64,000 nucleotides of DNA, from the NCBI GenBank assembly GCA_027924645.1, contig BSBN01001343.1, positions 806,001-870,000 of the forward strand, given 5' to 3'. Positions 10,726 through 22,116 of this stretch are shown here, one piece after another. Positions within the stretch are counted from its first letter, which is position 1; every line of letters begins with the position of its first letter. The notes beneath the pieces were generated by a model. It did not search any database and had not been told where the DNA came from. It was given only the letters and a program-made list of their open reading frames with translations. This stretch comes from Cunninghamia lanceolata. Its lineage: Eukaryota; Streptophyta; Pinopsida; Cupressales; Cupressaceae. The position numbers were made by a program, and so were the translations under genes.

Positions 10726-11669
10726 CACTTCATTAGTACCAATATCATCAAACATATATCATTATATATGCCCTCACCTTGAGGTGGTTGATGTTGTGTA
10801 TTGATATCAAGGATGTTATAGAGAGAAAACATGCAAGCTAACAAGAGCTCTTGCAAAGACCATGCCCCCAAAGTGACATGTGCTTACGATTTCGGAATGT
10901 TCCCACAAACACATTGATTTGATTTGCTTATGATAAGATAACAAGATTAAGCTATGAATGAAAATAGACACATCAAGGACCAAGGCTATACTAGGGGTTT
11001 GGAGTTGAGTATAACTATTAGGCTATACTGCAGATACCTTAGAACCAAGTGTAGCAATAAGGTGAGATACCAATCAAAGTGTACAAGAGCAGATTGAGTG
11101 TTTTGTAAAATGTTAGTTACAAGATAATGTCATAAGATAAAACATCACATGAAGTGATTCTACTAGTCAAGCATTGGATATATATAGATCAACCCCATCA
11201 TCATGTATGGACTAGGCCCATTTTTTCTTTGCTTGCTGAAAGGGACTCATGGTCCATATCAGTATTTGTATTATTTTCGTCATCTGCCAACTAGATAGAA
11301 TCGCTAGAAGAAGGTAAACAATAAAATGAGAGAGGAGAACAAGTGCCTTAGGAACACCATGTAGGAAGATGCCCCCAAGTCATCAACCATGGCGCTATGC
11401 CCCTAAGGCACAACACACAACAATAAAATAGAGGAAAGGAACAATAGAAGAATAATGATACACATAGAAGAATGATCACAATAGAAGCAGTCTCCTTGTA
11501 TCCTTGACCTTACAATAGTTTCAAAGGTCATCCAAGGAGGCCTAAACAACACATAACACATTACAGGGGGAACACAACATAGATAGGGGTTCACATAAGT
11601 GAGAAAAAGAATGCTTCGACAAAGGTGACCTCAAAGGGTTAGAAATAATTACCTGAAAACACAACCATG
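10726..11669. other. non-coding segment after the protease-like ORF
   Basis: On the - strand this lies downstream of the protease-like ORF. No ORF with family resemblance, no LTR end and no further tandem array was seen. It is probably the 3' untranslated part of the same element. Confidence 0.35.
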
Positions 11670-12776
11670 CTAGAGGTTGTCCATGAGCAAATCATCCTCC
11701 TCCCAATCCCAATTGCTGGAAGAAAAAGCTATATAAGGAAAAAGTGCCCCTTTAGATTCCTTATCATTTAGCTTATCAACCTTGGACTCTTTTTGGTTTT
11801 CTTCGATGTTAGGTGATACAATGTTTTCTTGTTGAGGTGATGTATTATTTCGAGCCAAGGCTTGTCTTCTTTTCCTTATTTCTCTAGCTTGTCTAATTCT
11901 TCTTATTTTATTTCTAATATATTCAAAAGGAGTCTCATATTTTTCCATAGGTATTTGTATCTCAGAGGAAGAGGTAGATGTGTGGTTAACTCGTGGTGGT
12001 GCATTGCTTTGTGTTCTAAGGTTAATTCTCAATCCTTGTAAGGATGACAGAGGAGGAACCTCAGCATATATCCCTTTTCCTTTTAGTCTAGGGTGTTCTT
12101 GTAATGTCAATTTCTCTTTAGGTGTTTTTTGTTTAATAGGGGGGCCAACCAATATAGAAAATAATTGTGCTTTGTAACACTGGTATCCCAAGAAGGTTTG
12201 GTCTATTCTAGGTTCAGGATCTTCCGTAGCTTCCGACCAAAAGTAATCTAGAATGACATTATTTTGAGTGACCATAGGTTGCCATTGACTATGGTGAATG
12301 GTATGTATAAGCCCATGATGAGGAAACTTTAAGCATTTTTGGATTTTTGAAGGGATAGCTTTCATAGCCTTGAGCCATGGATGGCCTAGTTTCACACAGA
12401 AGAGGTCAGATATTGGGATAATATCAAATGTTTGCTCCAATGCTTTGTCAAACACTTGCATAGCTAAGGAAATCTTCCCTATAGCTGGGAGAAAATCCCC
12501 ATTATGTGTTTTTATCATCATGTCGGTAGGTTCATAAGTTTCTTGTATCAATTTGTTTGAATAGAGGAACTCTTTCGTAGCAATGTTGGTTATGCAATTT
12601 GGATCAACAAGGGCTCCTTTTATAGGGATTCCCATGATGCTAACTTCAATATAAAGAGGACCTTCAACATTCCCTACTATTCTATAATTTGGTATGAATG
12701 TAATATCAAGTTTGGGGATCTTCCTTTTCCTATTAGGGCGAGGAGGGATCCTAGCATTATTTTTATGAAAAGCCAT
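11670..12776 (-). CDS. orphan retropepsin-like protein, 368 codons, intact
   Basis: An uninterrupted ORF from ATG 12774-12776. Residues about 40-160 resemble the protease of Tat elements D and E: PLYIEVSIMGIPIKGALVD, then LGHPWLKAMKAIPSK and CLKFPHHG match their block LGHPW..A...IPS....CLKFPHNG. The active-site motif, D-G-G in D and E, is D-P-N here, so the catalytic Asp may remain while the conserved glycines are lost; activity is doubtful. The rest is a basic stretch (RNKIRRIRQAREIRKRRQA, about residues 285-303) and an acidic tail. No gag, RT or INT is nearby. It is probably the only protein of a non-autonomous LTR element; a domesticated gene is less likely but possible. Confidence 0.75.
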   Translation of the reverse strand: MAFHKNNARIPPRPNRKRKIPKLDITFIPNYRIVGNVEGPLYIEVSIMGIPIKGALVDPNCITNIATKEFLYSNKLIQETYEPTDMMIKTHNGDFLPAIGKISLAMQVFDKALEQTFDIIPISDLFCVKLGHPWLKAMKAIPSKIQKCLKFPHHGLIHTIHHSQWQPMVTQNNVILDYFWSEATEDPEPRIDQTFLGYQCYKAQLFSILVGPPIKQKTPKEKLTLQEHPRLKGKGIYAEVPPLSSLQGLRINLRTQSNAPPRVNHTSTSSSEIQIPMEKYETPFEYIRNKIRRIRQAREIRKRRQALARNNTSPQQENIVSPNIEENQKESKVDKLNDKESKGALFPYIAFSSSNWDWEEDDLLMDNL

Positions 12777-14137
12777 AGATGTAGGACTATTTCATAGCTA
12801 AAATACTTGTTTTGAGGAAAATGGGTAAGAATACACACAAAGTCCACAACAAACATGGTAGATAGGAGGAAAGAGTACAACACAATAAGGCCCAATTGAT
12901 AATTTTAAAGGTTTTGATCAAGAAGATGTGAAATGGTGTGTAAACAAGTAGTGTTGAAATACACAGTGTGTAATTAAGATTATGACAATTTTCACACAAT
13001 GATATGAAATTATGCCCAATTTTCAAATGATAAATGAATATACATGGTTGAATATGAGTGCAAGATCTAAAATTCAAGATATTTAGGATGAATGCAATGA
13101 AATCACACCAATTTATGCTTATTTATGTACCGAAAATGCTCAATTTTTTCACTTTTTTCAATGTATATGCACAAAATATGTAATGAATTTAGGAGAATGA
13201 TGAGGGGAAGAAAATGAAAACCTTTTAATTAGTCTAATAATGAAGAAAATTTTGTCACAACACACCAGTCTTGCAATGCTAGATGAGAGATTAGTCAAAA
13301 TGTAGTAAAAATGTAAGGATTTTTGAAACCCTAATAGTGAAATTAAGGCATGAAAGTATGCAAAATGGTGAATGAATAGAATCTAATTAGATTTAATATG
13401 TGAAATAACTCAGATCAGATTTGAGAATGATTCCAAAATGCTATAATGCTCAATTCAAATCAAATTTTAAGGAAATATGAATGAATATGCCTCTTTTTGT
13501 TGAAATACACAATGTGTAAATGCAAAATTTGAAATATAGATGTAAAAACAAACAATGATGAAACACTAAAGTCCAAAATCAAATTTGAAAGAGAGTTTTA
13601 AATAAGTAGTAAAATCTGAAACAAGATTTTAGCTACAAACCCTAGCTTTTGAAATTACTAGGTTATATGAAAAATGCAAAATTTCAAGCAAACCCTAGTA
13701 AATAAAGTGTGTAAATGCAAGGTAAATGATGAATTACTATAATTTGTCTCAGATCTGATGTAAAAATTAGATATTTAAATGATTTAGATGAATTGCAATG
13801 AAAATAGTGCAAACTATGCCTAAATGCAAGCCTAGGACACTTGATGTTTTTCAAAATTTTCAAATTTTTCAAATTTTTGCAAGATTTTTGAATGTAGAAT
13901 GATGAATATAATATGTATGAATGCAAATATGATTTACAAAACTTAGTAAGATGCAATATTCAGTAAAACATAGGTTTGCCAAAATGTTATGCATGAAAAT
14001 GGGGTTGAAGGAAAGTTGTATAGGTGTATGGTTAATAAGATTCAATCAAACCCTACTTTCACACATACTTTCAAGGACATAGATCGAGATAAGTCATAAC
14101 TGTGATAGAGGACTCAGCTACAGGTCTGATGTCACTA
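12777..14137. other. leader of the region B element
   Basis: About 1.36 kb of AT-rich sequence upstream (on the - strand) of the protease-like ORF. No gag or other domain is readable in any frame. On the - strand TAGTGACATCAGACCTG lies directly inside the LTR end at 14138, where a primer site would be, but I cannot assign a tRNA to it. Confidence 0.4.
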
Positions 14138-14566
14138 TGATATGCTTGGAAAGATATAATAGATTGATATTTTGTTAAATTAACTTGTGCATGATTTAAA
14201 TTATAAAATTAATTAATTAGTTAGCTAATTGTCTCTTTTAGTCAATTTGATTGATGCATTAACTAGGTTGATTGATGAGTTAACTCTTTTAATTGATCAG
14301 TTCACTAAATTGACTAATTAACTAATTTGATTGAAATTCAACTAAATTGCTTAACTCAGTTAACTAATTTTGATTGATGAGTGAAAATGGAATTGGATAG
14401 TGTATAATTATTTATTTATTTTAAATAATTATGTGTGCATGGATAAATTATGAAACAAATTAGTTAATTAATGGTAATTAATTAATTAATTGAATGTGAG
14501 ATGAGTGGAAATTAGGGAATTAAATAAATAAAATATTAATTTTACTTATTTGAAATGGATTTTTTG

Positions 14567-14584
14567 AAATTAGATTGATTAATT
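14567..14584. repeat. SINE target-site duplication, copy 1
   Basis: The 18-base AAATTAGATTGATTAATT is repeated without change at 14875-14892, flanking the SINE body exactly. Confidence 0.9.
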
Positions 14585-14874
14585 TTTTTTAATTTTTTTT
14601 TTAAATGCGCCTGGTAAACTTTTTAACGTGACCGGCGACGTTGGTGCGACACGCCCTCCGGCTCCACGGCAAATGCTTTTGCTCGGAGCAATGAACCGGT
14701 GAGGCCACAACTGGGGGACCTCATCCCCTATGAAGAACACTTCAAAACCTGCGAGCTCATTGGCCCAGCGAAGGCGTAAAGCCTTGCGAGCTCGTTGGCC
14801 CAGCCGGGGTTTGAACTCTGGTGGCAGCCACTACATCCTGAGCGACTTAACCACCGAACCATGCCATCATTGGC
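14585..14874 (-). mobile_element. tRNA-derived SINE, about 290 bp
   Basis: Read on the - strand, the 5' part has a tRNA-like A box (TGGTTCGGTGGTTAAG) and a B box (GAGTTCAAACCCC) about 40 bases on, the internal RNA polymerase III promoter layout. A GC-rich body follows, and the 3' end is an A-rich tail (A runs with TT breaks). Perfect 18-bp flanking duplications show insertion by target-primed reverse transcription, which needs a LINE partner not seen in this window. It is far more GC-rich than the AT-rich LTR around it. I do not recognise it as a named family. It is not a working tRNA gene: no acceptor stem is present. Confidence 0.88.
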
Positions 14875-14892
14875 AAATTAGATTGATTAATT
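14875..14892. repeat. SINE target-site duplication, copy 2
   Basis: Exact second copy of the 18-base duplication at 14567-14584. Confidence 0.9.
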
Positions 14893-15099
14893 AAATAAAT
14901 TATATTAATTTATTTAATTAATACCTAGAAAAATGTTAGTTAATTAATTAAATAATTAAAAATCATTTAATTAATGTGGATAGAGGAAATGGAAAAATTA
15001 ATTAAATAAATATGATTTATTCAATTAACTTAGAAGAAAATGATGTGGATGAAGTGTCGATGACAACAAAAATGTGCTAGGAAATTTTAGGTGTCTACA

Positions 15100-15277
15100 G
15101 TTACTCTCAACTCTCATAAGTTATTGGATAAACTTCAGTGTATTTCAATTAGCCATAATATCCAATGTGTGGGGTGCCATGTGTATAATGAGATGGACAG
15201 TCTCATTGGTTGTAGTATTATAGTGGGTCCCTTTCCTTTTATTTGCTTGTGTGTGCATCATATATGTTAGTTGTGCT
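15100..15277. other. left flank of the copia insertion
   Basis: 178 bases between the LTR end at 15099 and the copia LTR. They continue after 24675 once the copia element is left out. No feature is recognised. Confidence 0.4.
15273..15277. repeat. copia target-site duplication, left copy
   Basis: GTGCT directly before the 5' LTR, matched by GTGCT at 24676-24680 directly after the 3' LTR. Confidence 0.9.
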
Positions 15278-16651
15278 TGTTGTAAGTATGGGCCTAATCA
15301 GTGTTATTATTGATGTCAACGTACTCCTGTTGCATTGATGTCAAGGATTGGATGAGTTGTATGCTGAGGATATTGAGAAAATTAGTCCTATCAGGAACAG
15401 AGAAGAATAGTGAAGACAGTGAAGTGAAGATCCCAGCTAAGATGAAGATCAGAGGATGTGCATCAAAGGGTTTGTAGATATGTGTCTAAAGGTGATCCAG
15501 TAAAGATTTGAGAGGTTCGCATGAAGATTGGAAGAAGTTATGGCCATATGAGTAAAACTAGTTCTGGAAGATGTTCAAAGGTGACAGAGTGACACAAATA
15601 GGTTCGGTGAGATTTGAAAATGCAATATCTTGTTCTACAGATTTGGTGGAGTGTTTAGGAAGTCAATATGAATTGACAACCCAATTGGTTTGTGGTCTGG
15701 AGGTCCGCAAGCATCTATTCCAATATGAAAGTAATGACAGACTGTGTTCTTGAGGTTCTGGATGAAGAAGAGAATGATTTTAGTAGGTAGAAGAAGTGTG
15801 GATGTTCTTGGTGATTTAGGTAAGCTTATGGGGGTCTCTAGATTGTGTCTAGTTCATGTTGGTGTCCACATTGAAGATTGAGCTCGCAATTAAAGAATTA
15901 CTTCCGGATGATGATGTTCTTCCTAAACTTGGCCGACCAGATGATTTAAACATCTTGCGAATGTTCTTGAAGATGTTTTGCGAAGTATGACATGTTCCTT
16001 AAGAAGATTTAAGTCCCAGATTTGTGTGGCTGACAGTGTGGTGATTCACATGAAGTCTTTTGTAATAAGTCAAGTTGTATTTGTGTTTTTTCTCTGTAAA
16101 GTATGCCGACTTTGATGATTATCCCAAAGTCAATGTCTTGTATAAATAAGAGTTGTGAAGTCATTTCAAAGCATCCTGAGAGAAGATGAGAGCGTGGTAG
16201 AAAGGAGAAAAGTGAAAAACTGAGCAAAAGTATTGAGCTTAAATGGAACTGACTCAAGCATGGTGAAGATGCTAATCTTCAGTTCAAGTATGTAATATCT
16301 ATTATTTTGTAGATAGTGTGTCTCCTATAGGCAGTGGGCCTCTTGTGAGTAGTGTGCTTGGGTAGTGAGCCCTAATTGGCATGTGCCATTTTGTTCTTCT
16401 TATTCTTTTAACAAAGAATATAATATTGGGTTAGTCACCTCATAGTTTTTCCCTTAACCGGGTTTTCCACATTAAAATCTTGGTGTCATATGTGTTAATG
16501 TGTTTCTTCTCTTAAATTGTTGCATTGTGTTTCCATGATTGATTCATTATCATACTACTAAATTACATGAAGGATTTAAGTGGTTAATAAAAGAAAAGTA
16601 TTTGGACAACTGATTCACCCCCCCTCTCAGTTGTCTGTCTTGAAACTAACA
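15278..16651 (+). repeat. Element C 5' LTR
   Basis: Starts TGTTGTAAGTATGG and ends ACTAACA, pairing with 23303-24675. Differences between the two copies are scattered and mostly transitions, a few per cent by eye. U3 holds a TATAAATA box at 16141. Confidence 0.92.
16141..16148 (+). promoter_or_regulatory. Element C LTR TATA box
   Basis: TATAAATA in the context CTTGTATAAATAAGAG, identical at 24167-24174 in the 3' LTR. A plausible core promoter for element transcription. Confidence 0.6.
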
Positions 16652-16653
16652 AT

Positions 16654-16666
16654 TGGTATCAGAGCT
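16654..16666 (+). other. Element C primer binding site (tRNA-iMet)
   Basis: TGGTATCAGAGCT begins two bases after the LTR end. It is the standard site complementary to the 3' end of initiator methionine tRNA in plant copia elements. Confidence 0.88.
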
Positions 16667-16707
16667 AAGTTCCTCTAAAAGAGCTTAACCACTTGAGGAG
16701 ATCCAAG

Positions 16708-18012
16708 ATGTCTTCCTACAAGAAGAATAGTCTGAGGTCAGATGGAACCAATTAAACTCTTTGGAAAAGCCACATGGAATGTCACTTGTAATGTATGGGA
16801 ATGCAATATTGGATCATGGCTTCAAAGAAGTATGTTCCTCCAAAGGATGGTCTGACAAGTATAGATGAAATAAAAGGTGTTGAAGACAATCTTCAGGCTA
16901 AAGAAGCTTTACTAAGTGTGTTATTTGATTCAGAATTGACAAATGTCATAGATTTAAAAACTGCATATGAGATTTGGGAAAAACTAGAACTTTTGCATGA
17001 AGGAGACAAATATGTTAAATGTGCCAAGCTACAGAGTCTAAAAGGAAATTTTGAAAACCTAAAGATGAATGAAGATGAGAATATCACTACATTTATGCCA
17101 AAAGTAAATGATGTTGTTTGTGGCATTAGGTGTGCTGGTGGAAGCTTGGATGAAGATGAGATTGCTGCCAAAGTTCTTAGATCCCTACCTCCTTACAAAT
17201 ACAAGGTTACTACTATTGAAGAATTTAGATCTTTTTCAAATATCACAAGGGATCAATTGGTTGGAAAATTAGCTGCATTTGAATTGGCCAAGTTTGGAGA
17301 TGCACCCCCCAAGACTGAATTTGTATTCAAAGCTAGTGCCTTTGTAAAAGGCAAACAAAAGTTTGATCTAGGAGAGAACTCCTCAAACAAACTATCATGG
17401 TATGAAAAAACAAGAAAAGATCTAGAAGAAGATGAAGCAGAAGTTACTCAACTTGAAGCCCTTATTGCAAAAAGACTGCCAAGAGGATCCGGTAAGTATG
17501 AAGGAAAATTGCCCTTCAAATGTTTCAACTGCAATAAGATTGGTCATTTTGCCTCAAGGGGTTTGGAAAGATTTTCAAGGGAAAATCCAAATAGATCAAG
17601 ATTCCAAAAGAAATGCTACTATGTTGATGAAGATGATGATGATGAAGGAGTAACAGATGATGAATCAGAGATAGGAAACAAATCTAGAAGTGACTGGGTG
17701 TTTATTGCCATCAAGGAAGAAGATCCAATACCCTTTGAATCTATCAATCATAAAATGATAGAAAGAGCTTTGGCTACCCAAGTTGAAGAAAAGGATGACT
17801 GGGTCATTGGCAGTGGATGCTCCCACCATATGACAGGTGACAAAAATAAGTTCATAGATTTGGAAAGATATGAACGAGGAGTGGTAAAATTTGGTGATAA
17901 TTCTGTTGGTAGAATCAGAGGTAGAGGAAATATTGCTTTTGATGGAAAGAACAAAACTAGTAATGTACTGTATGTTGAAGGTCTGAAACACAATCTTCTT
18001 AGTGTTGGATAG
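16708..18012 (+). pseudogene. Element C gag and protease
   Basis: The frame starts at ATG 16708 (SSYKKNSLRSDG) and has two early stops before the open part at 16795. The gag domain covers about 16800-17400 (AYEIWEKLELLHEGD, GNFENLKMNEDENI). The zinc knuckle CFNCNKIGHFASRG has Gly in place of its last Cys. An acidic stretch follows, then the protease at about 17790-18010. Its active site reads WVIGSGCSHHMTGDKNKF; copia proteases have D-S-G there, so the catalytic Asp is Gly. The end LKHNLLSVG then a TAG matches the usual end of the copia protease. Both proteins are broken. Confidence 0.85.
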
Positions 18013-18047
18013 TTGGTGGACAAAGGTTATGATCTCTGATTAAAAAA

Positions 18048-18985
18048 ATGGAAAATGTAAGATCTTTGAAAGTTCTAGAACAGAGATTGCATCCAGCACT
18101 CAAACAAAAGGTAACATCTTCCACTTGGTTGGTATTGGCAAAAGTTATTTATTTGTTCAAATTGATTAGAGTTGGTTGTGGCATAGGAGAATGTGTTGTG
18201 AATTTAGATAATATTATCAAGATAAGCAACACTCAGGCTATAAGAGATCTTCCAAGATTGGTGAAACCTACCAGTAGTTTGTGCAAAGAATGTCAGTTGG
18301 GTAAGCAGAGAAAAGTCACATTTAAAAGTAAGGAACAATCTTCTACCAGATTGTTGGACTTAGTACATACTGATCTATGTGGATCGGCAAGAATCAAGAG
18401 TTTGCAAGTTGATAGATACTTCATGTTATTAATTGATGACCACTCCCGGATGATGTGGGTGACTTTTTTGAAAGAGAAATTTGAGGCTCTTGAGAAATTC
18501 AAAATATTCAAAGCTATGGTAGAGAATGAAATTGGATTAAACATAAAATGTCTCAGGTCTGATAGAGGTGGAGAATTCACATCTAGAGAGTTCATAGAAT
18601 TCTATGAGAAACATGGGATAAAAAGATAGTTATCTTCTCCAAGGACTCCATAGCAGAATGAAGTAGTGGAGAGAAAGAACTGAACCATCAAGGAAGCATC
18701 TAGAACCATAATGATGGAAGCAAATGTTCCTCAGATCTACTGGAGAGAAGCTATAAGCACTACTATCTATCTCTTAATTGAGTACAAATCAGAAGCAATA
18801 CTGGTAAGACCCCTTATGAACTCTGGTTTGGCATCACTCCCACTGTGAGGTATTTCAAAGTCTTTGGTAGCAAATGTTACATTAAAAAAGATGAAGATCT
18901 TGGTAAATTTGATGCTAAAAGTGATGAAGGAATTTTCTTGGGTTATTCTACTCAAAGCAAAGCACACTAGTGTTATAACAAGAGA
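18048..18985 (+). pseudogene. Element C integrase
   Basis: Copia integrase with its preceding GAG-pre-integrase region. CKECQLGKQRKVTF is the zinc-binding Cys pair and its flank. The core has LVHTDLCG (first Asp), LIDDHSRMMWVTFLK, LRSDRGGEFTS (second Asp) and, after a stop at about 18627, QNEVVERKN (Glu), so the DDE triad is still readable. A frame change around 18780 breaks the C-terminal part. It catalyses strand transfer of element DNA (family knowledge). Confidence 0.85.
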
Positions 18986-19840
18986 TTGAGAAAGATTATA
19001 GAAAGTACAAATGTGAAGGTTGATGAAAGTATTAAAAATTCCTCAAGGTTTTATGAATATGAAGAAGATGATCAGAATGATGTTTTGGTCCAAGAAGTCC
19101 AAGCCCCTTCTGAAATTCAAATCCAGACTGATCCAGAGAATCAGGAAGAAGAGATAAGTTTGAATGAACCTGTTTAAGAAATAGAAGTGCGAGAAATTCC
19201 CAAAACTCCTAGGTATGTAAGATTGAATCACTCTAAAGATTAGATCATAGGTGATAAAAGCAAATGTGTTCAAATGAGAAGAAAGATTTCTCAAGACTCA
19301 GAAAAGTATTGTCTAATTTCAAAGATTGAACCAAAAATAGTGAGTGAAGCATGCAATGATGAAAGCTGGACTAAAGCAATGAAGGAAGAGCTGATGCAAA
19401 TTGAGAAAAATCACACTTGGGATCTTGTTCCCAGACCTAGAAATAAAAATGTGATTGGAACCAAATGGGTCTTCTAGAATAAACTAAATGAAGATGGTGA
19501 AGTAGTCAGAAATAAAGCCAGATTGGTCTACAAGGGTTTTTCTGAAGTAGAAGGAGTTGATTTTGAAGAAACTTTTGCTCCAGTGGCAAGAATTGAAGCA
19601 GTCAGATTATTTCTTGCCTTTGCTACCTTCAAGGACTTCAAAGTATATTAGATAGATGTCAACTCTGCCTTCCTGAATGGTGACTTGGAAGAAGAAGTAT
19701 ACATTGAGCAACCAGATGGATTTTAATTGTCTGATCATGGTGATATGGTCTGCAAGTTGAAGAAAGCACTGTATGGACTCAAACAAGCCCCAAGAGCATG
19801 GTATGAAAGACTGGATAAGCATCTTTTGAAGATTGGCTTA
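18986..19840 (+). pseudogene. Element C reverse transcriptase, N-terminal part
   Basis: After an acidic linker (EYEEDDQNDVLVQEVQ), the copia RT starts at about 19340: [102 protein letters not shown]. The Asp of VNSAFLNG-type box A is kept. Stops at about 19177, 19475, 19649 and 19724 are TAA or TAG. The domain is cut at 19840 by the solo LTR and continues at 22117. Confidence 0.88.
19836..19840. repeat. probable target duplication of the solo LTR, left copy
   Basis: GCTTA here faces GTTTC at 22117-22121, three of five bases equal. The reading frame of the copia RT fits one copy of this site, so these are probably diverged copies of one duplication. Confidence 0.4.
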
Positions 19841-21189
19841 TGTTGGTTTTTTCCCAGACTGGATGCTTACTCCTAGATTTTCCTACAAGGTAGCCATCAA
19901 TGATCAACAGGATCTCTAGGCTAGGGGCCAACAGTGTAGGAGATAGACTCTATATTTTATCTCCTCTTCTTCTTCAGGCTCTGCAAAACCTAGGGGGTAT
20001 TCCCTACTCAACATCCATGAGGATATGCATATAAAGGCTGGGATGCTGACAAAAAGTAGATAAGTCCTCCTGTAAGTAGACCAAAACTGTAAGATAAGAG
20101 CAAAGGGGCTAGCTTTGGGCCTATTTGCAGTTGTAGACAGAGGACTTGGATCCTAAAACTAATTCTACTATCCTAATGGTTGTTTTAGAGTTTTGATTTT
20201 GATTTTATATTTGGATGCAAAGCTAGACATGGTATATAACACTAACACAAAGCAAGATTGGTGCCTATCCAGGGCCTGGAGTCAGTAGACATACACCTGT
20301 GAATGATATGCATGATCAACTAAAACTGGATTTCAAGGGGATACATATGATACCTGCCTTACAGATATCTCCCAATACAAAGTGTTAAGCTATCTATACT
20401 TATGGCATCCCTATTGCAGTATATCCTTCCCAATATTCAATCTGAGAATAATTTAATCTACCCCTTGAGCAGAAGTTAAGAGATCAAACATTCAACACAG
20501 GAATTCTATGTTCTAGAATCTTAGATATTCCTTAAATATCTGGACTCAGAAGAAAGATACATGCAACACTGGAGATAGAATTAGCACAACACATGCAAAC
20601 ATAGCATTACTCATATAGGATAAACCATGAAATCAGTGGATTCATGCAAAAACATACCACAGGAGATACATAAACTCACAAGTTTTACTGCACAGAGCAA
20701 CCAAATCACCTGTATTGCATTACAGAGCCAAAAATGTTTAACTTTCAACAACCACAAAAATGGTAACACAGTCTGCCTATATCAGCTAGAAAGTGTACCT
20801 CTAGCAATTAATTACATGGCGGACATCAAAAAACATCAGATATAGATCCCACAAAGGAATGACACTCAAAATTTATTGCTACAACAGACAAGAGCGACTT
20901 GACCCCTACGCCACCATCTGGGAGTCTTCATTCACAATCAGGCAGCCTGATCGCACGTACCATCACCCATACCCCTGCACTATTGCCATTGATGGCTCAA
21001 CCACCTGCAGCCTACTTGAAAACTGTCGTAGCATTCAAACAGAAGCTTCCTGCCAAAATGTATTTCATCGCAGGTTCAAATTATGTAGGGAGATTAATCC
21101 CACATGCATGCCACGGAGACTCCTTCAGCAGTTTATAAACGGGGCCACATGCATAATAAGCATCAAGCACTTTTGCCATGCTTGACACA

Positions 21190-21720
21190 CACTCCTCCAA
21201 AAGCCCATCTCCAAGACCCAAACCATTGGCCTACTCAAAAAACCTCTCACCGATCTCAATAGTCTCGCTGACAAACACTACACTCCCCTTCATCGGCCAG
21301 AGATATACCATCGGCCAAGCATTCCACAGTCCAACCAATGCACAAAGTCACACCGACAACACCTTTGCTTCCCATCTCCATCGGTGAGACCTAGAACATC
21401 AGTGCAACATCTCAAACCTACGCCGATACCTGTCATCATGCCGATGCTTACCTCTGCATTCCTCTATTGGTGAGACCAACACTATCGGCCAAACCAAAAG
21501 CTCCCCAACCGATAGACCAAATTCTCACCGATGACCACTCCATACTCGCCTGTCGCCAAGACATAGAACATCGTCACCCTGACATGCCGAACATCAACTT
21601 CACTGTCGGCCAGACCTCCAACCATCGGAGCAATAAGAAACCCTTCTGCCGATGATGCCGATCACTCCGATAACCTTCAAAACCCTCGTCGGTGAGACCC
21701 ACGCTAATGACACCTCATTG
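21190..21720. repeat. CCGAT/ATCGG motif array in solo LTR U3
   Basis: About 25 copies of CCGAT, ATCGG or TCGG-type cores on both strands (CTCACCGATCTC, CATCGGCCAGAG, ACCATCGGCC, ACACCGACAA). Spacing is irregular, 15-30 bases. It is CpG-rich against an AT-rich background. Confidence 0.75.
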
Positions 21721-21782
21721 GCCAAACCTCTCACTATCGGCCCAACTCAAAAAACTTAGGCCAAGACCAAAATCATAAAGCT

Positions 21783-21965
21783 TTGAACCATTGAACCTTT
21801 GAACCTTTGAGAAAAGGGTTCAAGCAGATGGTTCAATGTAGTGGTTCGACCATACCGATTGGATCATATAGATGAGCAAAGGATTCACTTACAAAAAATA
21901 TGGAACCTAAGCCCATGAACCGTTGAACCATTAAACCATTGAACCTTTGAGAAAAGGGTTCAAGT
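21783..21965. repeat. 42-bp direct repeat with internal GAACC(A/T)TT units
   Basis: A segment ending CTTTGAGAAAAGGGTTCAAG is present at 21783-21824 and again at 21924-21965. Each copy is built of short GAACCATT or GAACCTTT units. Confidence 0.7.
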
Positions 21966-22116
21966 TCAAACCGAAAGTTTGAAGACACAATCGAAGCACT
22001 CAAGAAAACTTTCACCGATACGCCAAGCTCCTGCCGATGGACAAGAAGACTTAGGGTTTAGATGAAGAAACCCTCCAACATGCAAGATCAAACTCCAGGC
22101 CAAAATGGGTACCAAC

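Larger units (their letters stand above)
14138..15099 (-). repeat. LTR starting TGTAGACACC, interrupted by a SINE
   Basis: On the - strand it begins TGTAGACACCTAAAATTTCC at 15099, the start shared with the LTRs of elements D and E. It has the same AT-rich palindromes (TTAATTAAATAAAT type). The inner end is placed at 14138 where the - strand reads GCATATCA; this boundary is tentative. Without the SINE and one target copy the LTR is about 654 bp. No polypurine tract precedes 15099, so it is more likely a 5' LTR or solo LTR than a 3' LTR. Confidence 0.6.
19841..22116 (-). mobile_element. solo LTR of the element A/G family, 2.28 kb
   Basis: The + strand starts TGTTGGTTTTTTCCCAG and ends GGTACCAACA. 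Positions 19841-20780 are homologous, in reverse, to the last 930 bases of the LTRs of element G (53876-55804), and to 6795-7740 of element A. No internal region is present, so it is a solo LTR from unequal recombination. Its U3 (about 21190-21720) carries a dense CCGAT/ATCGG array like that of element G. The copia RT continues on both sides. Confidence 0.85.

Noticed and set aside
14800..14874. A tRNA gene
   Set aside because: A and B boxes are present but the acceptor stem and anticodon arm are not; the A-rich tail and target duplication show a SINE.
9209..15099. 9209-9705 and 14138-15099 as the two LTRs of one element
   Set aside because: Their starts (TGTCGTAAAATG and TGTAGACACC) and interiors do not match.
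16893..17171. Reverse-strand ORFs over the copia gag and protease
   Set aside because: They are antisense shadows of the gag frame, which has clear domain content.
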